Positions 49,558 to 58,090 are shown, numbered from the stretch's first letter. The stretch is DNA of 64,000 bases from Pleomorphomonas sp. PLEO (GCF_041320595.1 NZ_CP166625.1:4090001-4154000), one strand, 5' to 3'. Made by a program: numbers and translations. The notes: a model not told the origin generated them from the letters alone.

Positions 49558-50732
49558 TCGGCCGCCGCCCGAAGACCGCCATTGGCGCGCCATGCACCGA
49601 GCCGATGTACGGCTTCATCGAGCGTCTCGCGACGCTTGGCAAAGCAGAAGCGGATGTGAGTGCGGACGTCGCGGTTGCCGTAGAAAGAGGAGATCGGCAC
49701 GGCGGCGACACCGGCCTCGCGAGTAATGCGTTGGCAGAAGGCGAAGTCGTCTCCATCCGGATCGAGGTCGCCCAGTTCGGCCAGCGCAAAATAGGTGGCC
49801 TCGACGTCGGCCACCTTGAAGCCCGCCGCCCTGAGGCCTCCAACCAGGATATCGCGCCGCTCGGCCAGCGTAGCACGCAGGCCATCGAAATAATGGTCCG
49901 GCTGGTTGAGCCCGAAAGCGACCGCCGCCTGCAGCGCCGGCGGCGTCGTGAAGGTGATGAACTGATGCGCCCTGGCGATCGGTGCCAGCAGCCGCTTGTC
50001 GGCGGTGACGTAGCCGACCTTCCAGCCGGTGACCGAAAACGTCTTGCCAGCCGAGCCGATGCGCACCACCCGGTCACGCACCTCCGGCAGAGCAAACAGC
50101 GTACGGTGACGGCGACCGTCGAAAAGCAGATGCTCGTAGACCTCGTCGGAGATGGCGATGAGATCGTGCTTGAGGAGGAGGTCGGCGAGAAAGCGCAGCT
50201 CTTCGTCGCTGATGATGCGGCCGGTCGGATTCCAGGGCGTGTTGATGACGATCGCCCGCGTGCGCGGCGTGATTGCCCTTTGAATGCGGTCGGTCGGCAG
50301 CTCCCAGTGGGGCGGTTCGAGGCGCACCGGCACCGGCACGCCACCGGCGCGGCGGATGATGGTGGCGTAGCTGTCGTAGACCGGCTCGAACAGGATCACC
50401 TCATCGCCCGGTTCAAGAAGGCCGAAGAAGGCGTCGCTCAGCGCTTCGGTCGCTCCGGAGGTGACGAGCACTTCCTGCTCCCAGTCGACTTCGATATCGA
50501 GGAAGCGACGGGTATTGGCGGCCACAGCCTGGCGCAGCGCCGGCAAGCCGAGCATCGGCGGATACTGGTGCGGTCCGGCGCGTAGCGCCTCGATCGCCGC
50601 CTCAATGACCGCCTCGGGCTCCAGCCCCTCGGGAAAGCCTTGACCGAGATTGATGGCGTCGGTTTCCGCCGCGAGGCGTGACATGGCCTCGAAGATGGAA
50701 GTGCCGATGGCGCCGAAAACCGAGCTGACCAT
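49554..50732 (-). CDS. Class I/II aminotransferase, methionine-type (YbdL/KAT-like)
   Basis: A 392-residue PLP aminotransferase. Characteristic segments are NLGQGFPEGLEPEAV, HQYPPMLGLPALRQAVA, NTPWNPTGR, SDEVYEHLLFDG and the PLP lysine in GSAGKTFSVTGWKVGY. These resemble methionine aminotransferase YbdL and kynurenine aminotransferases, which act on methionine, aromatic and sulfur 2-oxoacids. It is translationally coupled to the dehydrogenase and sits upstream of metQNI. A box of the TTTAGTA family lies 67-86 bases upstream. Confidence 0.88.
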   Translation of the reverse strand: MVSSVFGAIGTSIFEAMSRLAAETDAINLGQGFPEGLEPEAVIEAAIEALRAGPHQYPPMLGLPALRQAVAANTRRFLDIEVDWEQEVLVTSGATEALSDAFFGLLEPGDEVILFEPVYDSYATIIRRAGGVPVPVRLEPPHWELPTDRIQRAITPRTRAIVINTPWNPTGRIISDEELRFLADLLLKHDLIAISDEVYEHLLFDGRRHRTLFALPEVRDRVVRIGSAGKTFSVTGWKVGYVTADKRLLAPIARAHQFITFTTPPALQAAVAFGLNQPDHYFDGLRATLAERRDILVGGLRAAGFKVADVEATYFALAELGDLDPDGDDFAFCQRITREAGVAAVPISSFYGNRDVRTHIRFCFAKRRETLDEAVHRLGAWRANGGLRAAAE

Positions 50733-50798
50733 GCCGTCGTCCCCTGTCGCGCGGCGAAGGTCGCCGTTCCCTGGGGACGATGATAAGAATACCGGCGC

Positions 50799-50818
50799 AA
50801 TAGCCTAAGTATATTATT
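50799..50818 (-). promoter_or_regulatory. Weak TTTAGTA-family box in the divergent aminotransferase/hydrolase gap
   Basis: Read on the minus strand AATAATATACTTAGGCTATT matches the ATAnnnTTAG left part and a CTAT right part of the boxes elsewhere, but with shorter spacing. The rest of this 340-base gap shows no gene. Confidence 0.3.
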
Positions 50819-51072
50819 CGAAATGTCGGTCGGCGCCGGAAACGTTGTGCTCCCGTAGCGCCGGTCGACCGACGGAATCGTTTCCCGAGCTTTACGCGAG
50901 GCAGGATCACTTCGTCCTTTTGTCGGTTCGATGCGGCAACAGCCATTCGCCTTCGAGGCTGAAAACGCAAAATCAGACCACTACAAGCGCTGGCGGTGCG
51001 CTTACCTTTTCCGGACTGCAGCGGAAACGCGCCATGGTGCATTCCGCCGCCGTTTTCGAAGGGAATACGCCG

Positions 51073-51690
51073 ATGGCGACGCTCATTCTTCCTGGTTGGC
51101 AGGGCTCGGGGCCGGAACACTGGCAGGCACACTGGCTCGATCTCATGGACCGGACGGTGCTGGTACACCAGCGCGATTGGGATCATCCCGATCTCGAGGA
51201 CTGGCTCGCGGCGGCGATCGAGGCGATCGAGCAGCATCCAAACCCGATCCTGGTCGGCCATAGCCTGGGCGCCATATTGATCGCCCACCTCGCCAGCCGC
51301 CATCCCGACCTTGCCATCGCTGGCGCGCTGCTGGTGGCGCCGGCCGACGTCGACAACCAGATGGCCAATGTGCCGGCCCTCGCCTCGTTCGCCCCCATTC
51401 CAACCGGACCATTTGGCTTTCCGTCCATCGTGGTCGGCAGCCGTAACGATCCGTGGATGCCGCCTGCCCGTGCCCGCATCCTCGCCCGCATGTGGGAGGC
51501 GGAATATGTCGATGCCGGTCGCGCCGGCCACATCAATGCCGCCGCCGATCTCGGTGCCTGGCCCGAGGGGCAAAGCCTGCTCGCTCGACTGACGGCCGGC
51601 GTCAGGAGTCGATCCCTGGCGCTCGGCGGCGGCTTTTGCGGCAGCGCGACGCGCAAGAGCATTTTCCCGCAGGCCGCCGCCGCGAACTGA
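51073..51690 (+). CDS. RBBP9/YdeN-family serine hydrolase
   Basis: A 205-residue alpha/beta hydrolase starting MATLILPGWQGSGPEHWQ. The nucleophile serine is in VGHSLGA, the acid in VGSRNDPWM and the histidine in RAGHINAA, so the triad is complete. Substrates of this family are mostly unknown. The start has a GAAGGGAA site; the long in-frame extension upstream is not supported. It shares direction with the oxygenase at 51803 but a regulatory box lies between them. Confidence 0.85.
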   Translation: MATLILPGWQGSGPEHWQAHWLDLMDRTVLVHQRDWDHPDLEDWLAAAIEAIEQHPNPILVGHSLGAILIAHLASRHPDLAIAGALLVAPADVDNQMANVPALASFAPIPTGPFGFPSIVVGSRNDPWMPPARARILARMWEAEYVDAGRAGHINAAADLGAWPEGQSLLARLTAGVRSRSLALGGGFCGSATRKSIFPQAAAAN

Positions 51691-51712
51691 AAATGCGAGA
51701 TGGAGGCGATCT

Positions 51713-51733
51713 AAAGAATACTAAATCTGTCGC
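51713..51733 (-). promoter_or_regulatory. TTTAGTA box upstream of the oxygenase gene
   Basis: Read in reverse this is GCGACAGATTTAGTATTCTTT, matching the marD box (CGATAGATTTAGTATTTT) at 15 of 18 positions. It lies 70-90 bases before the oxygenase start at 51803. Confidence 0.55.
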
Positions 51734-51802
51734 CTATGCGGGCGACATGCTGGAATGACCTTAGGACGCCGCAGTGCCGGCCCATCTTCGAGGAACCTGT
51801 CC

Positions 51803-52858
51803 ATGACGTACCAGCCAACCTCCGTCACCCTGCCCTTCGTCGACATTTCCCGCTTTCGTGGCTCGGCCGAGGAGCGGGGCCGCTTCATCGACGAGTTGCG
51901 CCGCGTCCTTTACGACCACGGCTTTTTCTACCTCACCGGACATGGCGTACCGCAGTCGTTGGTCGACGATGTCCTCGCCGCCTCCCGACGCTTCTTCAGC
52001 CTGCCGATCGAGGAAAAGCTCAAGGTCGAGATGGCCAACTCGCCGCATTTTCGCGGCTACAACCGGCCGGGTTGGGAGCTGACGCGCGGCGAGAAGGATT
52101 GGCGCGAACAGATCGACATCGCCACCGAAGCGGAGCCGCTGCCGGAAGATCCCGAGAAGCCGTGGAACCGGCTGACCGGCCCCAACCAGTGGCCGGAAAC
52201 GCTTGCCGACTTCAAGCCGCTCATTCTCCGCTATCAGGCTGAGGTGACGCGTGTCGGCCTTGAGGTGCTGAAGGCCATCTCGGTGGCGCTTGGTCAGGAC
52301 GAGGACGTGTTCTCCGACATCTACACGCCGTTGCCGACCCAGCTTCTCAAGCTGATCCGCTACCCCGGCCGCGACGTCGCTGAGAGTTCGCAAGGGGTCG
52401 GCGCCCACAAGGACGGCGGGTTCGTCACGGTGCTGTTGCAGGACAAGGTCGGCGGCCTGCGCGTCCGCACCGAGGAAGGGCAATGGCTCGAAGCGCCGCC
52501 CGTCCCCGGCACCTTCATCATCAACACAGGCGAGGTATTAGAACTGGCGACGCAGGGCTACGTCCGCGCCGATGTGCATGACGTGGTGGCGCCACCGGCC
52601 GGCCTCGAGCGCTTCTCGGTTGCTTTCTTCCTCGGCGCCCGCGTCGACTCGGTGGTGCCGGTGATCGACCTGCCAGAGGCGATCAAGGACAAGCGGCGCG
52701 GGGTAACCGTCGATGCGCTCAATCCAATCTTCCAGCAAGTGGGGCGCAATTCGCTGAAAAGCCGCCTGCGTTCGCACCCCGACGTCGCAAGGCGGCATCA
52801 TGCCGACCTTCTGACTGAGGAAGAACGGGCCGCCAGCGGTCCTGGCTCAGCCTACTAA
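51803..52858 (+). CDS. Isopenicillin-N-synthase-type 2-oxoglutarate/Fe(II) oxygenase
   Basis: A 351-residue non-haem iron oxygenase. The DIOX_N domain (about 8-130) begins with PFVDISRF and DHGFFYLTGHGVP. The catalytic domain has His202-x-Asp204 (GAHKDGG), a distal His259 and Arg270 in ERFSVAFF for the carboxylate of the co-substrate. Many relatives hydroxylate or desaturate amino acid derivatives, and ethylene-forming enzyme is a distant relative. Location in a sulfur cluster suggests an organosulfur substrate; it cannot be named. Confidence 0.87.
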   Translation: MTYQPTSVTLPFVDISRFRGSAEERGRFIDELRRVLYDHGFFYLTGHGVPQSLVDDVLAASRRFFSLPIEEKLKVEMANSPHFRGYNRPGWELTRGEKDWREQIDIATEAEPLPEDPEKPWNRLTGPNQWPETLADFKPLILRYQAEVTRVGLEVLKAISVALGQDEDVFSDIYTPLPTQLLKLIRYPGRDVAESSQGVGAHKDGGFVTVLLQDKVGGLRVRTEEGQWLEAPPVPGTFIINTGEVLELATQGYVRADVHDVVAPPAGLERFSVAFFLGARVDSVVPVIDLPEAIKDKRRGVTVDALNPIFQQVGRNSLKSRLRSHPDVARRHHADLLTEEERAASGPGSAY

Positions 52859-52862
52859 CGCG

Positions 52863-53306
52863 TCAGTTGGCGAGAGCCACGGTCGCGGCGTTGGATTTCA
52901 GCAGCATGTCGGCGAGCGTGGTGCGGTCGAGCACCTCGGCCATGGCATCCCTCACCTCGGTCATCACGATGCGGACCGAACAGGTCTGAAGGTCGCCGCA
53001 GTCATCACAGGGCTGGAAAGCGGTACGGCTGGCGCAGGCGATCGGCGCCAGCGGCCCATCGAGCGCCCGCACCACCGGACCGATGACGATCTCGGCGGCC
53101 GGACGGCTCAGCGCGAAACCGCCGCCGGGGCCTTTCCACGAACGGACGAAGCCGGCGTTCTTCAGATCGCGCATGATGGCATCGAGGAATTTCTTGGAAA
53201 TATTTTCGTGCGCGGCGATTTCAGCCACCTGGATGGCCTTGCCCGGCTCCGATCGGGCAAGGTGGACCAGCGCCTTGAGACCGTATTTGCCCTTCTTGGT
53301 CAGCAT
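52863..53306 (-). CDS. Rrf2-family regulator with four clustered cysteines
   Basis: A 147-residue winged-helix regulator starting MLTKKGKYGLKALVHLAR, with the Rrf2 wing GPGGGFALSRP. Cys91, Cys100, Cys103 and Cys109 could hold an Fe-S cluster or sense thiols, one more cysteine than the three of IscR/NsrR. Family members include CymR (sulfur control) and IscR. It is convergent with the oxygenase and divergent from the Aap-like operon. The shared gap holds a strong TTTAGTA box, so self-control and control of the island are likely. Confidence 0.9.
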   Translation of the reverse strand: MLTKKGKYGLKALVHLARSEPGKAIQVAEIAAHENISKKFLDAIMRDLKNAGFVRSWKGPGGGFALSRPAAEIVIGPVVRALDGPLAPIACASRTAFQPCDDCGDLQTCSVRIVMTEVRDAMAEVLDRTTLADMLLKSNAATVALAN

Positions 53307-53451
53307 AGATCGCCTCCAGACGCAGTCAGGCCGAAATAGCGGCGCGCGGGGGTGTCGTCAATCGATCGCGAGGCCTTCGGTCCGTCAAAACTGCGGAAAT
53401 CGGCAGTTCCGGGTGCCTTCACCGCGAAATGGAACGAAATTCGCCATAATG

Positions 53452-53475
53452 CTATAAATTTAGTAGTCTATATTT
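53452..53475 (+). promoter_or_regulatory. TTTAGTA box in the Rrf2/Aap divergent gap
   Basis: CTATAAATTTAGTAG then TCTATATTT. The right half TTTAGTAGTCTAT agrees at 11 of 13 positions with the published IscR-type half-site pattern WWYAGTCRRSTAT. It is about 150 bases from the Rrf2 start and 117 from the binding-protein start. Confidence 0.55.
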
Positions 53476-53511
53476 TGGCACCTTGCACAGGACCTGCTCA
53501 ATTCAGCGTCA

Positions 53512-53578
53512 GAGCCCGCCCCGATCGGGGTTTCTCTCCTCCCCCGATCTCAGTCCTTAGGCGGGCTCGTCCTTTTTT
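53512..53578 (+). terminator. Leader terminator/attenuator before the Aap-like operon
   Basis: GAGCCCGCC (53512-53520) pairs with GGCGGGCTC (53560-53568), enclosing an inner GATCGGGG/CCCCGATC stem, and is followed by CC and six T residues. It ends 13 bases before the binding-protein ATG and downstream of the box at 53452. A terminator placed inside a leader suggests attenuation or a ligand-responsive RNA; I recognise no known riboswitch class. Confidence 0.6.
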
Positions 53579-53591
53579 GATAGGTGCTCTC

Positions 53592-54629
53592 ATGTCATTT
53601 CATTTCGGGCTAAGCCAGGGCCTTCGGGCGGCGGCCGTGGCGGTTGCCGTCAGCGGTGCGTTCCTCAGCACGGCTAAAGCAGGCCCCACGCTGGACGCCA
53701 TCCAGCAGCGCGGTCTCATCAAGGTCGGCGTCGGCACGTCTCCGGGTTTCTTCGCCCCCGATTCCAACGGCAAGTGGCAGGGCTTCTTCGTCGATTTCGG
53801 ACGGGCGTTGGCCGTCACCGTCTTCAACGATCCCAACAAGGTCGAGTTCACCTCGTCGTCGCCGCAGCAGCGCCTGCCGGCCCTGCAGGCCGGCGAGTTC
53901 GATATCCTGCTCTCCGGCGTAACCCAGACCATCACGCGCGCCTTCAAGCTCGGCTTCCACTTCGGTCCGGTCCTGTTCTATGACGGCCAGGGCATCCTGG
54001 TGAACAAGTCGCTCGGCGTCAGCAAGGCGGCCGATCTCGATGGCGCCACCATCGGCGTGCAGTCGGGCACCACGGGCGAACTCAACATCGCCGACTTCTT
54101 CCGCAAGACGGGCAAGAAGTACACGCCGGTGGTCATCGAGGACTCCAAGGAGTTTGTCGCCGCCCTCGAATCCGGGCGCGTCGACGCGCTGACGCAGGAC
54201 AGTTCCGACCTCGCCATCCGCCGCAGTCAGCTCGCCAAACCCGACGACTACATCGTGCTGCCCGAGCGCCTATCCAAGGAACCCTTGGTACCCGCCGTTC
54301 GCGCCGGCGACGACCGCTGGCTGGAGATCGTCAACTGGACGGTCTACGCCACCATCCAGGCTGAGGAATTTGGCATCACCCAGGCCAATGTCGACGAGTT
54401 CCTGAAGAGTGAGGATCCGGCGATCAAGCGCTTCCTCGGCGTCGACACGTCGCTCGGCGAAGCCATCGGTCTCGATCCGAAGTTCGCCTACAACATCATC
54501 AAGGCGGTGGGCAATTACGGCGAGATCTTCGACCGGAACATCGGCCCGAAAACGCCGGTCGCCTTCGAGCGCGGCTACAACCAGCTCTGGACCAAGGGCG
54601 GTCTCATCTACTCGCCGCCGTTCCGCTGA
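53592..54629 (+). CDS. General amino acid ABC binding protein (AapJ-like)
   Basis: A 345-residue periplasmic binding protein of the AapJ/BztA family. It has a signal peptide (to about residue 30, STAKAGPTL), then IQQRGLIKVGVGTSPGFFAPDSN-like start of the mature fold (key residues G, F, D), and FKLGFHFGPVLFYDGQG. AapJ systems take up many L-amino acids. It precedes two matching permeases but no ATPase gene. The leader holds an attenuator-like terminator. Confidence 0.88.
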   Translation: MSFHFGLSQGLRAAAVAVAVSGAFLSTAKAGPTLDAIQQRGLIKVGVGTSPGFFAPDSNGKWQGFFVDFGRALAVTVFNDPNKVEFTSSSPQQRLPALQAGEFDILLSGVTQTITRAFKLGFHFGPVLFYDGQGILVNKSLGVSKAADLDGATIGVQSGTTGELNIADFFRKTGKKYTPVVIEDSKEFVAALESGRVDALTQDSSDLAIRRSQLAKPDDYIVLPERLSKEPLVPAVRAGDDRWLEIVNWTVYATIQAEEFGITQANVDEFLKSEDPAIKRFLGVDTSLGEAIGLDPKFAYNIIKAVGNYGEIFDRNIGPKTPVAFERGYNQLWTKGGLIYSPPFR

Positions 54630-54641
54630 GAGACGACTGCC

Positions 54642-55853
54642 ATGGTCGATGGCGTCATGAACGCATCTGCCGAAACCGAGGAACCGGGCCGTACGCGGCC
54701 CGGTATTCTCACTTTCGTTCGTCTGTGGCTAGGCGGTTGGCCACTCGCCCAGATCGCCCTCTACCTCGGTACGCTATTGGCCGTTTTCTGGCTCGGCCGC
54801 AACCTCGTCGCCAACATGGCGCGGCTCGGCCTTACGCCCGGCTTTGCATTTCTGGAGCATGCCGCCAACTACGAGATCGGCGAGGGATTCATCGCCTATG
54901 CCGCCGGTGACAGCTACGCCCGTGCGGCGCTGGTCGGCCTTCTCAACACCATTGCCGTCTCGGCGCTCGGCTGCCTCCTCGCAACGGTGCTCGGCGTCAC
55001 CTTGGGCATCGCCCGCCTTTCGGCCAATCCGTTGGTTTCCCGCCTGGTGCAGGCCTATGTCGAACTGCTGCGCAACACGCCGCTGCTGCTGCAGCTGTTT
55101 GCCTGGAACACGGTGATCCACCTGCTGCCCGGCCCCAGACAGGCGCTATCGCCGCTCCCCGGCGTCCTCCTTTCCAGTCGCGGCCTGTTCCTGCCGGCGA
55201 TCGACACTGGTGGCCATGGTGCGACTTTGGCCGTGGCGATCGTTGGTGCCGTCCTCGCCATGCGCCTCATTCTGAAGCTTCGTCGCCACCTCGCGGGCCC
55301 CTCGCCACGCCGTGCCGTGGTCCTGGCCTATCTCGCCGCCGTTCTGCTGCCGGTGGCGATCGCTAGCGGGTTCGGCGTTGCCTTCACATTCGACGTTCCC
55401 AGCCTCAAGGGCTTCAACATTCGCGGCGGCATCTCGATGACGCCGGAATTCGCCGCGCTGATGCTGGGGCTGGCCGTCAATGCCTCCGCCTCCATCGCCG
55501 AAACGGTGCGCGGCGGCATCCTCGCCATCCCCGGCGGCCAGTGGGAGGCCGCCCGTTCGCTCGGTCTCAGGCCATTTTCCGTCATGCGTCTCGTGGTGCT
55601 GCCGCAGGCGCTCCGCATCATCCTGCCGGTGATGACGTCGAGCTATCTCAGCCTCACCAAGAATTCGTCGCTGGCCGTCGCCATCGGCTTTCCCGATCTT
55701 GTCAGCATCCTCAACACTACTGCCAACGTCACCGGCCAGGCCCTGGAGGTGATCGTGCTGATGCTCGGCGCCTACCTGACGCTCAGCCTTGCCACCTCGA
55801 TGGTCATGAACGCCTATAATCGCCGCCACGTGCTGAGGGGAGACCGGCGATGA
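54642..55853 (+). CDS. General amino acid ABC permease (AapQ-like)
   Basis: A 403-residue permease with about eight membrane helices, longer than HisQ-type permeases as in AapQ. The marks are VELLRNTPLLLQLFAWN and the coupling loop GGQWEAARSLGLRPFSVMRLVVLPQAL. ATG starts at 54642 or 54657 are both possible. It overlaps the next permease by four bases (ATGA). Confidence 0.9.
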   Translation: MVDGVMNASAETEEPGRTRPGILTFVRLWLGGWPLAQIALYLGTLLAVFWLGRNLVANMARLGLTPGFAFLEHAANYEIGEGFIAYAAGDSYARAALVGLLNTIAVSALGCLLATVLGVTLGIARLSANPLVSRLVQAYVELLRNTPLLLQLFAWNTVIHLLPGPRQALSPLPGVLLSSRGLFLPAIDTGGHGATLAVAIVGAVLAMRLILKLRRHLAGPSPRRAVVLAYLAAVLLPVAIASGFGVAFTFDVPSLKGFNIRGGISMTPEFAALMLGLAVNASASIAETVRGGILAIPGGQWEAARSLGLRPFSVMRLVVLPQALRIILPVMTSSYLSLTKNSSLAVAIGFPDLVSILNTTANVTGQALEVIVLMLGAYLTLSLATSMVMNAYNRRHVLRGDRR

Positions 55854-56905
55854 GCGCGTTGCGTCCGCCATCCCTCCTCGACAGATCGCCCGTCCTGAAG
55901 GCGACTGTCGGCAGCCGGGGCAACCTCGCCCTGTCCACCGTCGTGCTGATCCTCGCCGCGCTGGCGTTCCCACCGATGGTCCGGTGGCTGCTGACCGACG
56001 CCACCTTCTTCGGCAATGCCGAAAGCTGCAAGGCGGCCTCCGGCGCCTGCTGGGCCTTCATCGGCGAAAAGCTGAAGTTCATCGTCCTCGGCTTCTATCC
56101 GCAGGATGAAGCGCCGCGCGCCTACGCGGCCATCGCCCTGCTGATCGGCCTTGTCGGCCTGTCGGCCACCCCGCGCCTTTGGGGACGCAAGCTGGCGGCG
56201 GCCTGGATCGCCAGCCTGCTTGCCGCCATCTGGTTGCTCGGCGGCGGCGGGCCGCTCTCTCCGGTGCCGACCGAGAAATGGGGTGGACTGCCGGTGACGT
56301 TGCTGCTGTCGTTTGGCAGCTTCATCCTGGCCTTTCCGCTGGCCATCCTGTTGGCGCTGGCGCGCCGCTCAAAGCTCGGCGGCGTCAGGCTCTACGCGGT
56401 CGTGCTGATCGAGACGGTGCGCGGCGTACCGTTCATCGCCATCCTCTACGCGGCGACACTGCTGTTCCCGCTGATGCTGCCGGCGGGAGCTGCCATCGAC
56501 AAGTTCGCCCGCGCCGCCGCGGCGCTCTCCATCTTCGTTGCCGCCTACCTTGCCGAGATCGTGCGCGCCGGCCTGCAGGCCGTGCCACGCGGTCAGTCCG
56601 AGGCGGCCGCCTCACTCGGCCTCACGTCATGGCAGACTCTCCGCCTCGTGGTGCTGCCGCAGGCGCTGAGGGGGGTGATCGCGCCGATCGTCAACCTCGC
56701 CGTCGGCATCTTTCAGGACACGACGCTGGTGGCGATCATCGGCATGTTCGATCTGCTCAACGCAGCCCGAGCGGCGGCGACCGATCCGAACTGGATCGGC
56801 TTTTACGCCGAAGCCTACGTGTTCGCGGCGGCCGTCTACTTCGTCTTTTGCTTTACCGCCGCGCGCTACAGCCTCTGGCTGGAAGGCTATCTCAAAACGC
56901 CATAA
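55850..56905 (+). CDS. General amino acid ABC permease (AapM-like)
   Basis: A 351-residue permease with hydrophobic N-terminal segments, then the conserved ETVRGVPFIAILYAAT and GQSEAAASLGLTSWQTLRLV loops. It should pair with the AapQ-like protein. The normal fourth gene, aapP (ATPase), is missing; the operon ends here at a bidirectional terminator facing marH. Confidence 0.9.
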   Translation: MSALRPPSLLDRSPVLKATVGSRGNLALSTVVLILAALAFPPMVRWLLTDATFFGNAESCKAASGACWAFIGEKLKFIVLGFYPQDEAPRAYAAIALLIGLVGLSATPRLWGRKLAAAWIASLLAAIWLLGGGGPLSPVPTEKWGGLPVTLLLSFGSFILAFPLAILLALARRSKLGGVRLYAVVLIETVRGVPFIAILYAATLLFPLMLPAGAAIDKFARAAAALSIFVAAYLAEIVRAGLQAVPRGQSEAAASLGLTSWQTLRLVVLPQALRGVIAPIVNLAVGIFQDTTLVAIIGMFDLLNAARAAATDPNWIGFYAEAYVFAAAVYFVFCFTAARYSLWLEGYLKTP

Positions 56906-56994
56906 GGCCTCGGGGCCCTAGCCGGCCCTTCATGGCTCGTCCAACCCGACCGGCGCGATCAAGGCGCTCCCTGACGCAGGAAGGCGCTGAGGCA

Positions 56995-57032
56995 GAAAAA
57001 AGGGCCGGAGGTTTGATCCCCGGCCCTTTATG
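56995..57032. terminator. Bidirectional terminator between aapM-like and marH
   Basis: GGGCCGG and CCGGCCC pair; six A residues precede and TTTAT follows, so both strands show a stem followed by T residues. It lies between convergent genes and can end both the Aap-like and mar operons. Confidence 0.8.
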
Positions 57033-57052
57033 TCGTCTGTCAGCCGCGCGGC

Positions 57053-57922
57053 TTAGGCCACAGCCCGCGCCCGCTCTGCCCGCTCCATCTGGACGATGTG
57101 CTCGGCCCAGCGCGCCGACCAATCACGCAGCTCGGACTGGCTGAGAGGCGTCGGCACCTTGGAATGCTCGTGGCCGGCGATGTGGCGGGCGAGCGCGCGG
57201 TAGACGTCGGCCTGTTCGGACTGGGGGGCCGCTTCGATGGTGGTCTTGCCGGACAGCTCGGCCTGGGTGACGGTGAGCGAGCGCGGCACGAACTGAACGA
57301 TGGGCGTCGAGGTCTTCGCTGCGAAATCCTCGATTATGTCGCGCTGGAAGTCGGTGTTGATCGAGTTGGCGATGATGCCGCCGAGCAGCGCACCGCCCGA
57401 ACTCGAGAACTTTTCGATGCCACGGAACAGGTTGTTGGCGGCGTAGATGGCCATGAAGTCGGCCGACGACACGGTGAACACGTGTTCGGCGATGCCCTCG
57501 CGCACCGGCACGGCGAAGCCGCCGCAGACCACGTCGCCGAGCACGTCGTAGATGACGAAATCGAGGTCGAGGTCTTCGAAGACGCGCTGCTGCTTTAGGA
57601 GTTCGACAGCGGTGATGATGCCGCGACCGGCGCAGCCGACGCCGGGCGCCGGGCCGCCGGCCTCGACGCAATAGATGCCGCCGAACCCCTTGAACACGGC
57701 CTCGCGGGCATCGACGCGGCGCTTCTCGGCCAGGAGATCGAGCACCGAGGGGATGTACTCGCCGCCGCGCAGCGTCGTCGTGGAGTCGGCCTTCGGGTCG
57801 CAGCCGAACTGCATCACCTTGTAGCCGGCCTCGACGAGCGCGGCGGAAATGTTGGAGGTGGTGGTCGACTTGCCGATGCCGCCCTTGCCGTAGATGGCGA
57901 TCTGCTTGGGTTTGCGGGACAT
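57053..57922 (-). CDS. marH: Nitrogenase-reductase-like protein MarH
   Basis: A 289-residue NifH-family iron protein that should donate electrons to MarDK with ATP hydrolysis. Walker A is GKGGIGKST (12-20). Cys97 (GVGCAGRG) and Cys133 (DVVCGGFA) are the 4Fe-4S ligands of the dimer, and Arg100 is the site ADP-ribosylated in NifH. It is last in the marD-K-X-B-H string, 168 bases after marB, with a good ribosome site (CAAGGAG). Context with NifB-like and separate D/K genes, and a methionine-salvage neighbourhood, favours methylthio-alkane reductase over nitrogenase or chlorophyllide reductases. Confidence 0.87.
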   Translation of the reverse strand: MSRKPKQIAIYGKGGIGKSTTTSNISAALVEAGYKVMQFGCDPKADSTTTLRGGEYIPSVLDLLAEKRRVDAREAVFKGFGGIYCVEAGGPAPGVGCAGRGIITAVELLKQQRVFEDLDLDFVIYDVLGDVVCGGFAVPVREGIAEHVFTVSSADFMAIYAANNLFRGIEKFSSSGGALLGGIIANSINTDFQRDIIEDFAAKTSTPIVQFVPRSLTVTQAELSGKTTIEAAPQSEQADVYRALARHIAGHEHSKVPTPLSQSELRDWSARWAEHIVQMERAERARAVA

Positions 57923-58090
57923 AAATGACTCCTTGAGGGGGTGATGAGGGGAGCTGCTCTCAAATTCGCTGGGGCGCGTCAGATGGCGATGGTTCCGAGA
58001 ACCGGAGCGGAGCGGGCTTAAGGCCCGTGAGCACCGGAAGCGGAGGAAGCGAAGCCAGATGACCGTCCCAGTAGAATTTCAGGGCAGCTC

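Noticed and set aside
53470-53490. Sigma-54 type promoter (TGGCACCTTGCA)
   Set aside because: TGGCAC and TTGC are present but the spacing is one base instead of five.
53476-53591. SAM-II or SAM/SAH riboswitch before the Aap-like operon
   Set aside because: The conserved loop sequences of those classes are not present; only a terminator-like hairpin is visible.
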